Made by a program: the position numbers and the translations under genes. A stretch of 64,000 nucleotides of DNA from the NCBI RefSeq assembly GCF_004919085.1, contig NZ_STGL01000006.1, forward strand, positions 310,001-374,000, in the 5' to 3' direction. The DNA is from Nocardioides sp. GY 10127. Lineage in GTDB: Bacteria > Actinomycetota > Actinomycetes > Propionibacteriales > Nocardioidaceae. The notes beneath the pieces are model-generated. The model did no database searches. It had not been told where the DNA came from and saw nothing but the letters and a program-made list of their open reading frames with translations. Shown piece after piece: positions 48,756 to 58,272 of this stretch; the first letter of the stretch is position 1, and each line of letters starts with the position of its first letter.

Positions 48756-51700
48756 TCAGCCGCGCAGCCGCACCGCGGTGCTCACCGCCGGGCCGCGCTT
48801 CGGGTCCACCACGACGGTGGCCTTGCGGCTGCCCGTGCGGACCGCCTTCCGGCCGGCCGCGGTGAGCTTCAGCGTCACCTTCTTCGTGCCCGAGGGCGTG
48901 AGGGTCGTGGTCCCCCGCGCCAGCGTGCGGCCCGACGCGCGCACCGTGACGGTGCTCGTGCCCATCACGGAGGACAGGACCCGGACCGACACGGTGCGGG
49001 CCGTGACGGCCGCCGTGCGCGGCACGGCCACCGTGGCGGTGCCCGGGCGGACCGTGAGGGTCACCGTCGAGGCGTTGTTCGCCGGGTCGGCGTCCTCGGA
49101 GGTGGAGTCCACGCGGGCGGTGTTGTCGATGCTGACGGGGCTGGAGGTGCCGACCGACTCCACGGAGGTGCGGTCGCCCAGGCAGTAGAGCGTCAGCGTG
49201 CCCGTGGCCGCCGTGTCGGAGGTGTTGCGCAGCTGGAAGGCCCGCGTCTTGATCCGCGGGTCGTTGCCGAGCGAGACCAGCCCGTCACCGAGGTTCCAGG
49301 AGGCGAGGACGCCCTTGGCGTCGTCCGCGCAGATGACCTGCTCCTCCACGCTCGAGCCGGCCGGCACCGTGACCGTCCGGGTGACCGTGCTGAACACCAG
49401 GTCGTGGGTGTGCCCCTGGACCGCGCTGGTGGTCGTGTGCAGGCAGTTGGCCGAGACCGTGATGGTCGAGGCGGACGGCACGTCGAACGTCCAGGACCAG
49501 CCGCGCGCCCCGGTGGCCTCGGAGGCGACCAGCGTGGCGACGCCGCCCGAGGTGTTCCAGCCCGGCGCCACCGGCGTGGTGCCGGTGGTGCACGTGGCAG
49601 TGAGGGTCGTGCGCCCGGCGTCCACCGTGGCGGTGGAGGTGGCCGGGGTCGAGTCGACCTCGAGGTCGTGGACGTGGCCGTTGCCGTGACCGGTCTGGCT
49701 GTCGGCCTCCGCGGTCTGGGCGGGCAGGCAGGCGATGAAGACCTTGGTCTGCGCCCGGCCGGTGGCGTCGTTGCGGATGATCGCCTTGTAGGTGTGGGTG
49801 TCGCTCGCGGCGGACCACAGCGTCTTGACGTCGGTCTCCGTGCCGGTGCCCTGGTCGACGTGGTCGACCCGGACGTTGCCGTCGGACAGGATGCCGCCGT
49901 CGGTGCAGGCCACGCTGACGGAGCGGGTCTCCCCCGCCTCAAGGTCGACCTGCTGCTCCACCTTGTAGGGGGTCAGCCAGTGGTAGGCCTGCGGGTTGGG
50001 CGAGGTGCCGGCGCCGGCGGTCGGGTCCACGGTCACGGAGACCGGGCCGACGACGAGGCTGTCGCCCGCGGCGACGTCCCCGAGGTCGCAGGTGAGGACG
50101 CGGGAGGCGAGGGAGCAGCCCGGGTAGCTCACGCCGTTCGGGGTGACGCCGTCGGGCAGCGGGTCGGTGAGGACCACGTCGGTCGCGGCGCGCGAGCCCA
50201 GGTTGCTCACGGTGAAGGAGTAGCTGATGACGTCCCCGCCCTTCGGCGAGGCGTCGGAGACGGTCTTGTTCACCGTGATGTCCGAGCGCGGGTTCGGGTT
50301 CGGCGGGATGCCACCCGTGTCCGGGCCCGGGGTCGAGGTGCTCGTGGACGTCGTGGCCGCGCTGCTCGACGTCGCGGCGCTGCTCGAGGTCGCGGCGCTG
50401 CTCGAGGTCGCCGCGCTGCTCGAGGTCGCGGCGCTGCTCGACGTGGCGGCGCTGCTCGACGTGGCCGCGCTGCTCGACGTGGCGGCGCTGCTCGACGTGG
50501 CGGCGCTGCTGGACGTGGCCGCACTGCTCGACGTGGCCGCACTGCTCGAGGTCGCCGCGCTGCTCGAGGTCGCCGCGCTGCTCGAGGTGGCGGCGCTGCT
50601 GGAGGTGGCGGCCGTGGAGGACGCGCTGCCGGAGCCCGTGGTGGGCGCGTCGATCCAGTGGACGGCGTAGTGCGAGATCGCCCGCAGGCCGCCGTTCTTC
50701 ATGATCACCGGGTAGGAGAACGTGATGCTCGTGGGGTACGGCTCGGCCTCGTAGACCGTCCGCGGGCCCAGGCCCTGCTTGATGGAGCCGGCCTTGACGC
50801 AGTAGTAGTCGATGACCTTGCCGGCCGGCGCGTCCACGGTGACCGTGAGCGGCTCGCCCGTGGTGTCGATCTTGCCGGAGCTGAGCCCGTCGCAGACCGA
50901 GTCCGCGGTATCGGCACCGATGACGTCGGGCAGGCAGACCGTGGCCGGGAACGTGTTGACGTGCGTCTCGCGCTGCGAGGTGAACGACTTCGCGATCATC
51001 TGGCCGATCGTGTGGCCGGCGCTGGTGACCGAGACCGCGGCGTCCGGCGCGAGGACCGTGCCCAGGAACGCGCTGCCGCCCGAGATGGTGAGCGAGGTGG
51101 TGTCCGCGGCGTTCCACAGGATGCCCGCGTAGTCGCTGCCCTTGAGGGCGTCGGAGGCCTGGCTGAAGGAGCCGTTCGTGCCGACGCGGAACTCGGTGCT
51201 CGTGGTGCCGAGCGTGACGTCGCCGCTGGGCAGGTTGATGATCGCGGTCGAGCCCTTCGGCACGTCCACGTCGATGGAGCCGTTCTGCAGGCCCGCGAGC
51301 TGGGCGGCCGTCACGTCGAAGACGTTGTAGTCGCTGCCGGTGCCGGTGAGGACGAGGCGGTACTTGGCGCCGTTGTCGACGGACACCCGCTGCGTCGTGC
51401 CCGTGACGTCGAGGCCGTCGAGCGCGGAGGACAGGGTGCGCAGGTAGTTGAAGGAGGTGGCGACGTCGACGGGAGCGTCGGTGAGCAGGCTGCCCTTGGT
51501 CGAGGCGCTGCCGTTGAAGTTGACGGTGCCCTGCTTGTCGCCGACCCAGGCGGAACCGCCCTGGACGTTGACGGTGGTGCCGGAGGCCAGGGTGTCGACG
51601 GACAGCACGGCGTCGCTCTTCTTGACTCCGGTCAGCCCGGCGCCCACGTCCATCGCCGAGCCGCTCAGCGTCCCGCCGACCGCGACGCTGCCCTCGGACT

Positions 51701-51938
51701 CGGCGGTCCGGTAGGAGCTGCCCTCGACGAACTCGGTCCAGCCGGTGGCGTCACCGAGCAGCTGGTCGACGTCCGTGCAGGACGCGGCGGTCAGGCTCGC
51801 GTTCCCCGTCGCGTCCGCGGACCCGACCAGGGCCGGGGAGATCGCGACGGCCGCGGCGACGACCAGTCCGGTGAGCGCGGCGATGCGGCCGCGGGTGGAG
51901 CGCCGCGGCAGCGCGGCGCCCTCGTAGGTGTGTCCCAT
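48756..51938 (-). CDS. Large secreted choice-of-anchor A protein with Ser/Ala repeats and DUF11
   Basis: A 1060-residue exported protein. Residues 1-42 are a signal peptide (RGRIAALTGLVVAAAVAISP, cleavage near SADA-TGN). About 50-340 form a choice-of-anchor A domain (SVAVGGTLSG, AGILWNAADT, GTVLAPDAAV, GQMIAKSF). About 445-528 are 14 SSSAAT repeats, probably an extended glycosylated stalk. About 550-640 form a DUF11 Ig-like domain (ISYSFTVSNLG, GDVAAGDSLV). The remaining 400 residues are Thr/Val-rich beta repeats with cysteines. I see no LPxTG or C-terminal membrane helix, so anchoring is unclear. Likely a surface or matrix adhesin. ATG 51938 is chosen because the signal peptide follows. Confidence 0.82.
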   Translation of the reverse strand: MGHTYEGAALPRRSTRGRIAALTGLVVAAAVAISPALVGSADATGNASLTAASCTDVDQLLGDATGWTEFVEGSSYRTAESEGSVAVGGTLSGSAMDVGAGLTGVKKSDAVLSVDTLASGTTVNVQGGSAWVGDKQGTVNFNGSASTKGSLLTDAPVDVATSFNYLRTLSSALDGLDVTGTTQRVSVDNGAKYRLVLTGTGSDYNVFDVTAAQLAGLQNGSIDVDVPKGSTAIINLPSGDVTLGTTSTEFRVGTNGSFSQASDALKGSDYAGILWNAADTTSLTISGGSAFLGTVLAPDAAVSVTSAGHTIGQMIAKSFTSQRETHVNTFPATVCLPDVIGADTADSVCDGLSSGKIDTTGEPLTVTVDAPAGKVIDYYCVKAGSIKQGLGPRTVYEAEPYPTSITFSYPVIMKNGGLRAISHYAVHWIDAPTTGSGSASSTAATSSSAATSSSAATSSSAATSSSAATSSSAATSSSAATSSSAATSSSAATSSSAATSSSAATSSSAATSSSAATSSSAATSSSAATTSTSTSTPGPDTGGIPPNPNPRSDITVNKTVSDASPKGGDVISYSFTVSNLGSRAATDVVLTDPLPDGVTPNGVSYPGCSLASRVLTCDLGDVAAGDSLVVGPVSVTVDPTAGAGTSPNPQAYHWLTPYKVEQQVDLEAGETRSVSVACTDGGILSDGNVRVDHVDQGTGTETDVKTLWSAASDTHTYKAIIRNDATGRAQTKVFIACLPAQTAEADSQTGHGNGHVHDLEVDSTPATSTATVDAGRTTLTATCTTGTTPVAPGWNTSGGVATLVASEATGARGWSWTFDVPSASTITVSANCLHTTTSAVQGHTHDLVFSTVTRTVTVPAGSSVEEQVICADDAKGVLASWNLGDGLVSLGNDPRIKTRAFQLRNTSDTAATGTLTLYCLGDRTSVESVGTSSPVSIDNTARVDSTSEDADPANNASTVTLTVRPGTATVAVPRTAAVTARTVSVRVLSSVMGTSTVTVRASGRTLARGTTTLTPSGTKKVTLKLTAAGRKAVRTGSRKATVVVDPKRGPAVSTAVRLRG
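50353..50604 (-). repeat. 18-bp minisatellite encoding SSSAAT
   Basis: Fourteen uninterrupted 18-bp units (plus-strand form close to GTGGCGGCGCTGCTCGAC) lie inside the gene. Units differ only at a few silent positions, so the array has expanded recently or is being homogenised. Gain or loss of units keeps frame. Confidence 0.95.
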
Positions 51939-52263
51939 GTGCTGTACGCGTCCCTCGTACTCGTGCCCCTCGGCCCCCGGCGTCCTCCCAGGACAGGGGC
52001 CTCCTGAGGAGAACCTGTCACAGTCCGGGCCCGCCTGTCTGCCGGGTGCACAAGTTGTTACCGGTCCGTGGACGAGCGGATCATCTCGGGCCCTCCGCCC
52101 GGGCCTGCGGGACCTTCGTCCCGACCACCGGACCAGCACGTTCGGCAATGCACGGTCGTTCCCGCGCCCCTCGCGCGGCCTCGCGTGACCTCGGACACGT
52201 CGACGGCCGAGATCTGCGCCGGGTCTCAGCCTCGTCACAGCAACGCCCGGCACCATCCTCCGC
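51939..52263. other. Divergent promoter region of the repeat protein and HtrA
   Basis: 325 bases without a gene between divergent 51938 and 52264. A short palindrome-rich stretch (GGGACGCGTACAGC, CAAGTTGTTACCGG) lies about 120 bases before the repeat-protein gene; I see no defined operator. Confidence 0.45.
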
Positions 52264-53727
52264 ATGAGCAGCACCCCCCCGGACCCCCCGCAGGACGACG
52301 ACGCCCAGCGGAGCTACCCCCGCTACCCGAACTCCAACCCCTACTCCTCGCCGGAGCAGGGGCCCGTGAGCGACGAGACGCAGCCGCTCCAGGCGTCCCA
52401 GCCCGCGCAGCCCGCGTCCTCCCAGCCCGCGTCCTCCCAGCCCGCGCAGCCGACGGACGCCCCGCCCGCCACGGGCGGCGCCGAGCCCACGGTGCAGCTG
52501 CCCACCGGCGCGGCCCCCTACGACGCGTCCACCTACCAGCCGGCCCCGCACACCACCGCCTACGGCGAGGCCGCCTCGCCGACCGCCGTCGCGACCGCCC
52601 CCGCGCCCTCGCGGCGCCGGCGGGTGCCGTTCGCCGCCGCGGTCGTCGCGACGTCCCTCGTGGTCGGTGCTGCGGCCGGCTTCGGCGGTGCCGCCGCCTG
52701 GTCCGTGCTCGGGGACGACGACGACTCCGCCGGGAGCGCCTCCACCTCCCAGGTGGTCCAGAGCGACGACACGGACTCCTCCACGATCGAGCAGGTGGCC
52801 TCGAAGGTGCTGCCCTCCGTCGTGATGATCGAGGTGACGGGCTCCTCGGAGTCCGGCTCGGGCTCCGGGATCATCCTGTCCTCCGACGGGGAGATCCTCA
52901 CGAACAACCACGTCGTGGAGGTCGCCGGCGACAACGGCACCATCACCATCGACTTCAACGACGGCAGCCACGCCCAGGCCACCGTCGTCGGGACCGACCC
53001 GCTCACCGACACCGCGGTGGTCAAGGCCGAGGGTGTCTCCGGCCTGACCCCGGCGGACATCGGCGTCTCCTCCGACCTCAAGGTCGGCGAGGGCGTGGTC
53101 GCGGTCGGCTCCCCCTACGGCCTCGACGCCACCGTCACCAGCGGCATCGTCTCCGCGCTGGAGCGACCCGTCGACGTGGGCTCGGACGACCAGGGCAACG
53201 CCACCGTCTACCCCGCCATCCAGACCGACGCGGCGATCAACCCGGGCAACTCCGGCGGCCCGCTCGTCGACCTCGAGGGCAACGTCGTCGGCATCAACGC
53301 CTCGATCCAGACGGCCTCCTCCTCGTCCGCCTACGGCACCACCGAGGAGGGCGGCTCGATCGGCCTCGGCTTCGCGATCCCGATCGACGAGGTCTGGCCC
53401 GTGATCCAGCAGATGATCAAGGGCGAGACGCCGACGCACGCCAAGCTGGGCATCTCGGTCTCCGACGTCCAGGACTCCACCTCCAGCGTCGACGGCGCCC
53501 AGGTGCAGTCCGTCAACGACGGCTCCACCGCCGGCGAGGCCGGGCTGAAGGCCGGGGACGTCATCACGAAGGTGGACGACACGCAGATCACGAGCGCCGA
53601 CTCGCTGGTGGCGACCATCCGCTCCTACCGCCCGGGCGACCAGGTGACGATCACCTACGAGCGCGACGGCACGGAGGGGACGGCCACGCTGACCCTCGAC
53701 TCGGACGGCGACGACTCCGGCTCCTGA
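52264..53727 (+). CDS. HtrA/DegP-like trypsin-fold serine protease with PDZ domain
   Basis: A 487-residue membrane-anchored protease. Residues 1-117 are a disordered cytoplasmic head rich in Pro/Gln/Ser, including repeats of QPASS. A membrane helix lies at about 121-143. The protease domain has H216 in LTNNHVV, D249 in DPLTDTAVV and S330 in NPGNSGGP, so the triad is intact. A C-terminal PDZ domain (about 395-480) has GISVSDV and GEAGLKAGDVI. It should act on misfolded proteins outside the membrane. ATG 52264 is the first start that keeps the head. A terminator follows. Confidence 0.93.
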   Translation: MSSTPPDPPQDDDAQRSYPRYPNSNPYSSPEQGPVSDETQPLQASQPAQPASSQPASSQPAQPTDAPPATGGAEPTVQLPTGAAPYDASTYQPAPHTTAYGEAASPTAVATAPAPSRRRRVPFAAAVVATSLVVGAAAGFGGAAAWSVLGDDDDSAGSASTSQVVQSDDTDSSTIEQVASKVLPSVVMIEVTGSSESGSGSGIILSSDGEILTNNHVVEVAGDNGTITIDFNDGSHAQATVVGTDPLTDTAVVKAEGVSGLTPADIGVSSDLKVGEGVVAVGSPYGLDATVTSGIVSALERPVDVGSDDQGNATVYPAIQTDAAINPGNSGGPLVDLEGNVVGINASIQTASSSSAYGTTEEGGSIGLGFAIPIDEVWPVIQQMIKGETPTHAKLGISVSDVQDSTSSVDGAQVQSVNDGSTAGEAGLKAGDVITKVDDTQITSADSLVATIRSYRPGDQVTITYERDGTEGTATLTLDSDGDDSGS

Positions 53728-53795
53728 GCCGGCGCCCGCGCACCGCGGGCCCACGATCCCGACCGGTCCTGGTCCCACCGGTCGTGGTGAGGAGC

Positions 53796-53831
53796 GAGGC
53801 CCCGCCCCGGCAGTCGCCGGGACGGGGCCTC
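53796..53831 (+). terminator. Terminator after the HtrA-like gene
   Basis: GAGGCCCCG and CGGGGCCTC, with inner CCGGC/GCCGG pairing around AGTC, form a strong hairpin 68 bases after the stop. Confidence 0.8.
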
Positions 53832-54093
53832 GTCCGCTCTCTCCTCGGTAAACATGCGTTCTCCACTGTCCCGCCGTCGGCGACCGCCCGGGAACTGTCC
53901 CCAGGCCCCGTGTGCGTCCGTTTCGGTCACCCACGACCCGGGCAGGAGTGACAGGACACGCTGGACGGCGCGCAGGCGCGCGATCCGGCGACATCGACGA
54001 TCCAATGGGGGGATCACGCATGGGACCTGCTTCTTTTCCTGACAGAGCGCACCGACCGGGAGGTGCTCGGGGCCGGACCGGGCGGGTCGCCGC

Positions 54094-55062
54094 ATGACCC
54101 GGCTGACCCTCGGCCAGGCCCTGCCCGGCCCCGTGCTGCCCGTTCCCCCGCCCGCGCTGGACCTGACGCTCGGCCTGGCCGCGGTCGCGGCCGTGCTGTC
54201 CCGGACGACCAGGACACGTGTGCTCTCGCTGGCGCTCCTCCTGGGCGCGCTGTGGCTGCGCGTGCCGCAGGCCCTGGCCGATCCCGACCACGCCGGCCTG
54301 GCCCCCGCCCTCACCATCGCCCTCGGCGCCCTCCTGGCCGCCGGGGAGACCTGCTGGCGCCGCCGCTGCCTGCGCGCCACCCGCGCGGACGCGTCCGCCG
54401 CCGAGGCCGCGACCTGGCACGAGCTCCGCTCCATCTCGGCCGGGCTGGCCGGCGTCGCCGAGCTCCTGCGCGACCCGGGGCTCCCCGCGGCCGAGCAGCC
54501 CCGGCTCACGGCGCTCCTCGTCTCGGAGGCGCAGCGGCTCCAGCGCCGCACCCGGTTCCCCGACTCGTCCGGGCGCGCCCTCGACGAGCCGCCCGGCTGC
54601 CAGGCCGAGGTCGACGTCGTCCTCGACACCCTCGTCACCAGTCACCGCGCGCGCGGCATGGACGTGTCGTGGCAGCCCGTGGGGACGCGGGCGGCGGTCT
54701 CGACCGACGCGCTGAGCGAGATGGTCGGGGTCCTGCTGGACAACGCGGCCCGGCACGCCCCGGGGGCCCGCGTCGGCGTCCTGACCGCCCGGGACGCGGC
54801 CACGCTCCGGATCACCGTCGCCAACGACGGTCCCCCGGTGCCCAGGACGCTGGCTCCCCGGCTCTTCTCCCCCGGCGTCCGGGGTCGGGCGACGGGCGGC
54901 TCGGGCATCGGCCTGGCCGCGGCCCGGTTGCTGGCCCGCAGCGGGGGCGGCGACCTCCGCCTGGCGGGCAACGGCCGGGCCGGCGTCCGCTGGGAGCTGA
55001 CCCTCCCGGAGGCGTCCGCGGTGACGTCGCCCTCCTCGTCGGAGGTCGACGTCGATGCCTGA
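54094..55062 (+). CDS. Membrane histidine kinase HK2 with atypical H-box
   Basis: A 322-residue kinase paralogous to HK1. Three hydrophobic segments (about 22-36, 43-58, 69-85) form a small membrane domain without an extracellular sensor. The phospho-His is H109 in WHELRSISAGLAG. The ATPase has LLDNAARHAPGAR (N-box) and GGSGIGLAAAR (G2). No HAMP or PAS domain is visible. The stop overlaps the RR2 start by eight bases (ATGCCTGA), so the pair is coupled. It follows the HtrA terminator, with its own promoter in the 260-base gap. Confidence 0.85.
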   Translation: MTRLTLGQALPGPVLPVPPPALDLTLGLAAVAAVLSRTTRTRVLSLALLLGALWLRVPQALADPDHAGLAPALTIALGALLAAGETCWRRRCLRATRADASAAEAATWHELRSISAGLAGVAELLRDPGLPAAEQPRLTALLVSEAQRLQRRTRFPDSSGRALDEPPGCQAEVDVVLDTLVTSHRARGMDVSWQPVGTRAAVSTDALSEMVGVLLDNAARHAPGARVGVLTARDAATLRITVANDGPPVPRTLAPRLFSPGVRGRATGGSGIGLAAARLLARSGGGDLRLAGNGRAGVRWELTLPEASAVTSPSSSEVDVDA

Positions 55063-55801
55063 GCGCACCATCGTCGTGATCGACGACCACGGCGTCTTCG
55101 CCGAGGCCCTCGAGCTCTCGCTGTCCCTGCGTGGCCACCAGGTCGACCGTCTGGACCCGGGGCGGCTGGCCTCGCTGGACGCGCTGGTCCGGGCCGTCAC
55201 CCACCGGTCCGCCGGCCTCGTCCTCCTCGACCTCGACCTCGGCCCCCTGGGCAGCGGCCTGGGTGCGATCCGCCCTCTCGCGGCGGCGGGCACGGCGGTG
55301 CTCGTCGTCACCGGCGACGACGACCGGGCCCGGTGGGGCGAGTGCCTGGCCGCGGGCGCCCGGGGAGTGGTGCACAAGGGCGTCGCGCTCCCCGACGTCC
55401 TGCGCGCGGTGCGACTCACGCTCGAGGGACGCCCCGTGCACGAGCGGGAGGAGCGGGCGCGTCTGCTCGCCGCGGCAGGGGCCCGCCGCGCGGACGACGG
55501 GGAGACGCACCGCCGCCTCCAGTCCCTCTCACCGCGGGAGCGGGTCGTCCTCGCGCACCTGCTGGCGGGGCGGACGGTGGCGGAGGTCGCGTCGCTCGAG
55601 ACGCTCTCGGTCGCGACCGTGCGGACCCAGGTGAAGGCCGTCCTCGCGAAGCTGGGCGTCTCCTCACAGCTGGCCGCCGTCGGTCTCGCCCACCGGGTCG
55701 GGTGGCGGGGACCCCGTACCACGACGGGTATCCCGAACCGGGGAGGCAAGAGGTCACGCGTGTCCACTGGAACAGAATTGGGCCGATCCCCACACTCGTA
55801 G
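55055..55801 (+). CDS. LuxR-family response regulator RR2
   Basis: A 248-residue regulator with receiver D10-D11, phosphoacceptor D59 in LLDLDL, T86 and K108, and a LuxR helix-turn-helix (LSPRERVVLAHLLAGRT to VKAVLAKLGVSS). It shares DDHGVFAEALELSLSLRGH and RARWGECLAAGARG with its paralogues. The C-terminal 25 residues (after GWRGP) are a low-complexity tail absent from RR3 and RR4. Targets are unknown. Confidence 0.9.
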   Translation: MPERTIVVIDDHGVFAEALELSLSLRGHQVDRLDPGRLASLDALVRAVTHRSAGLVLLDLDLGPLGSGLGAIRPLAAAGTAVLVVTGDDDRARWGECLAAGARGVVHKGVALPDVLRAVRLTLEGRPVHEREERARLLAAAGARRADDGETHRRLQSLSPRERVVLAHLLAGRTVAEVASLETLSVATVRTQVKAVLAKLGVSSQLAAVGLAHRVGWRGPRTTTGIPNRGGKRSRVSTGTELGRSPHS

Positions 55802-56378
55802 CCCGACTGGGCCGTGAGGCCGTGAGCGGCCCGTGTCCGGAAGCGGTCAGCGCCGGCGGCGCCCCGGCAGCGAACTCCCAGAGCCGACCAAAGCCTTCCC
55901 TCGAGCGGGCATTCGCGCAGGCCAGACGGCTTTGCTGCCAGGATCGTCCGGACAGCAAACGCTCTCGGTGGTCGTGAGAGCACCACCATCGGGGCCCGCA
56001 CCTCGGGTGGTCCAGCCATCCGGGGAGGGGCTCCCGATGAACCTGAATCCTGTGGACGTGCGTGCGCCATTCCGTTCCGGACCGGCGACTGAAAATAGTA
56101 GTCAGGTGACCCTCACCAGGAGTTTGCTCAGTGTTCTCGTCGTGGACGAGATCGGCGCGGGCCGGGACGGGACAGCACAGGCACCGCGCACGTGGATGGA
56201 TCGGCCGTGGGACCGGCCGGAAGTGGGGGGACGAGATGACGGTCGAGGTGCGCCCTGAGGGGCTCCACCCGACGCCGTCGACCGGGGGGCCGCGGGACGC
56301 GGTACGCCGGCCGGACGGCGCACAGCAGGCAGCGCCGGCAGGCCCGCGCGGCCGACGGCGCAGCGGTGAGGTCCGGTC
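55802..56378. other. Regulatory region upstream of HK3
   Basis: 577 bases without a convincing gene. Contents: inverted repeat TTTGCTG/CAGCAAA (55931-55937, 55953-55959), directly followed by CAAACGCT and GCTCTC/GAGAGC, then an AT-rich patch (gactgaaaatagtagtc, near 56088) that may hold the promoter and GGTGA/TCACC at 56105-56118. The density of inverted repeats is well above that of other gaps. Confidence 0.5.
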
Positions 56379-57617
56379 GTGCTGACGACCCTGCCGCCCC
56401 CGCCGGTGCTGCTCCTGGACGTGGCCGTCGACGGACTCCTCCTCGGCGCACTGCTCTCCCGCTCGCGACGCTCCGCCTCCGCCTTCCTGGTCGGTGCCGT
56501 CGCTCTGCTCTGCTACCGCCGGAGCGTGGTCGGCTCGTCGCTGACGATGCTCGACCCGCTGGCGCTGCACGTGGCGGTCCTGGGCACCCTGGTGCTGGCC
56601 GCGCAGATGGTGCGCCGCCACCGCGAGGCCGCAGAGGCCGACGACCTCGAGGAGCTGGACGCAGCCGCCCTGGCCGCTGTCGGCCCGGGGGTCGAGCACC
56701 CCGACGCCGCCCCGGAGCTGCTGGCCCTGCACGAGGTGCGGTCCATCTCCGCCGGCCTGGCGGGTGCGGCCGCACTCCTGTCGAACCCCGAGATCGCGCC
56801 CGAGGCCCGGGACCGGATCTCCGTCCTCATCACGAGGGAGGCCATGCGCCTGCAGCGCCGCCTCGAGCGCAGCGGCTCCGAGGCCTCCGACCAGGCGTCC
56901 CGGACCGAGCTCGACCGGCTCCTCGCCGACCTGCTGCTCAGCCACCGCGCCCGAGGTCGGGACGTCAGCGCCGCCGTCTCCTCCCTGGAGCTGGCCGCTC
57001 CGGCGGACGACGTCGCCGAGATCCTCGGCGTCCTGCTCGACAACGCGGCCGCGCACGCTCCGGGAGCCCGGGTCGACGTGCGGGCGACCCGCGTCGGCGA
57101 CGTCGCGGTCGTGCGCGTCAGCGACGACGGCCCGGGGGTCGAGCCCGCCGTGCGCCGGGCGGTCTTCATGCCCGGCGTCCAGCGCGCCGGCTCGCCCGGG
57201 CAGGGGCTCGGCCTCGCCTCCGCCCGGTGGCTGGCCATGCGTCACCAGGGCGACCTGCGCCTGCTGCCCACCGACACCGGCACGACGTGGGAGCTCGTGC
57301 TCCCGCTGGTGCCCGGCAGCTTCCCGGAGAGGCCGGCGCCCGCGCCCGCTCGACCCCGCACGACGCGGCCGCGTGCGGTCGCCGCGGAGACGTCCCCCAT
57401 GCCGACGATCCTGCCGGCCGCCGTCCTCGAGGCCTCCGCCGCCCGGACGGCCACCCCGCCCACCGTCGTCCTCACGGCCCCCACGGGCCCCCGCGGCCAC
57501 GGGTTCCCCGTCGGCCACCCGTCCACCAGGCAGCCGGAGCGCGCCACCGCCCACCCGCGGACCCCCGGCAGCCGCACCACGGAAGGAGGGCCGCACCATG
57601 GCCTCCCCGCACGCTGA
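56379..57617 (+). CDS. Membrane histidine kinase HK3 with atypical H-box
   Basis: A 412-residue kinase paralogous to HK1 and HK2. Three hydrophobic segments (about 9-26, 34-46, 60-77) are followed by a linker and H118 in LHEVRSISAGLAG. The ATPase domain shows LLDNAAAHAPGAR and GQGLGLASAR. A Pro/Ala/Thr-rich C-terminal tail of about 95 residues follows, whose end overlaps RR3 by 20 bases. GTG 56379 is used; the membrane domain starts immediately. Confidence 0.85.
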   Translation: MLTTLPPPPVLLLDVAVDGLLLGALLSRSRRSASAFLVGAVALLCYRRSVVGSSLTMLDPLALHVAVLGTLVLAAQMVRRHREAAEADDLEELDAAALAAVGPGVEHPDAAPELLALHEVRSISAGLAGAAALLSNPEIAPEARDRISVLITREAMRLQRRLERSGSEASDQASRTELDRLLADLLLSHRARGRDVSAAVSSLELAAPADDVAEILGVLLDNAAAHAPGARVDVRATRVGDVAVVRVSDDGPGVEPAVRRAVFMPGVQRAGSPGQGLGLASARWLAMRHQGDLRLLPTDTGTTWELVLPLVPGSFPERPAPAPARPRTTRPRAVAAETSPMPTILPAAVLEASAARTATPPTVVLTAPTGPRGHGFPVGHPSTRQPERATAHPRTPGSRTTEGGPHHGLPAR

Positions 57618-58272
57618 GCTCGTCGTCCTCGTCGAGGACCACCAGCTCTTCGCCGAGGCGCTGGAGCTCGCGCTCCAGCTGCGAGGCCACACCGTCAACC
57701 GGGTCCTGCCCGCCGAGGCCTCCTCGGTGCGCGGCCTGGTGGACGAGGTGCTGCGCCGACGCCCCGGCCTGGTCATGCTCGACCTGGACCTGGGCCCGGT
57801 CGGCAACGGCGTGACCGCGGTCGGCCCGCTCGTCCAGGCCGGCGTCGACGTCATCGTCGTGACCGGTGAGCACGACGAGCTGCGCTGGGGCGAGTGCCTG
57901 GCCGCCGGGGCGCGGACCGTGCTGCCCAAGTCCTCCTCGCTGCCCTCGATCATGAGCGTCGTCCGCCGGGTGATGGCGGGCGTGCCGGTGATGGAGGTCG
58001 CCGAGCGCGAGCGCCTGCTCGGCGCCGCGCGAAGGCGTCAGGTGCAGGAGCTGGCGACCCTCCAGCGGCTCCAGCTGCTCTCGCCCCGCGAACGGGTGGT
58101 GCTCGGGCACCTCATGGCCGGACGGACCGTCACCGAGGTGGCCGCGGCCGAGACGCTCTCCCCCGCGACCGTGCGCACCCAGGTCAAGTCGATCCTCGGC
58201 AAGCTCGAGGTCTCCTCGCAGGTCGCCGCAGTCGGGATGGCCTACGGCGTCGGGTGGTCCGCGCCCAGGTGA
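57598..58272 (+). CDS. LuxR-family response regulator RR3
   Basis: A 224-residue regulator: E14-D15, phosphoacceptor D62 in MLDLDL, T89 and K111, then the LuxR helix-turn-helix from LSPRERVVLGHLMAGRT to ILGKLEVSSQVAA. It is the closest paralogue of RR1 (EDHQLFAE, VLPKSSSL, VVRRVMAG). A GGAAGGAGGG ribosome site lies eight bases before ATG 57598, inside the end of HK3. The end overlaps the convergent orphan regulator by 31 bases. Confidence 0.92.
   Translation: MASPHAELVVLVEDHQLFAEALELALQLRGHTVNRVLPAEASSVRGLVDEVLRRRPGLVMLDLDLGPVGNGVTAVGPLVQAGVDVIVVTGEHDELRWGECLAAGARTVLPKSSSLPSIMSVVRRVMAGVPVMEVAERERLLGAARRRQVQELATLQRLQLLSPRERVVLGHLMAGRTVTEVAAAETLSPATVRTQVKSILGKLEVSSQVAAVGMAYGVGWSAPR

Noticed and set aside
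48573..52007. Long plus-strand frame opposite the choice-of-anchor protein, including repeated LLDVAALLEV segments
   Set aside because: Reverse reading of the SSSAAT minisatellite and flanks; the minus frame has signal peptide and known domains.
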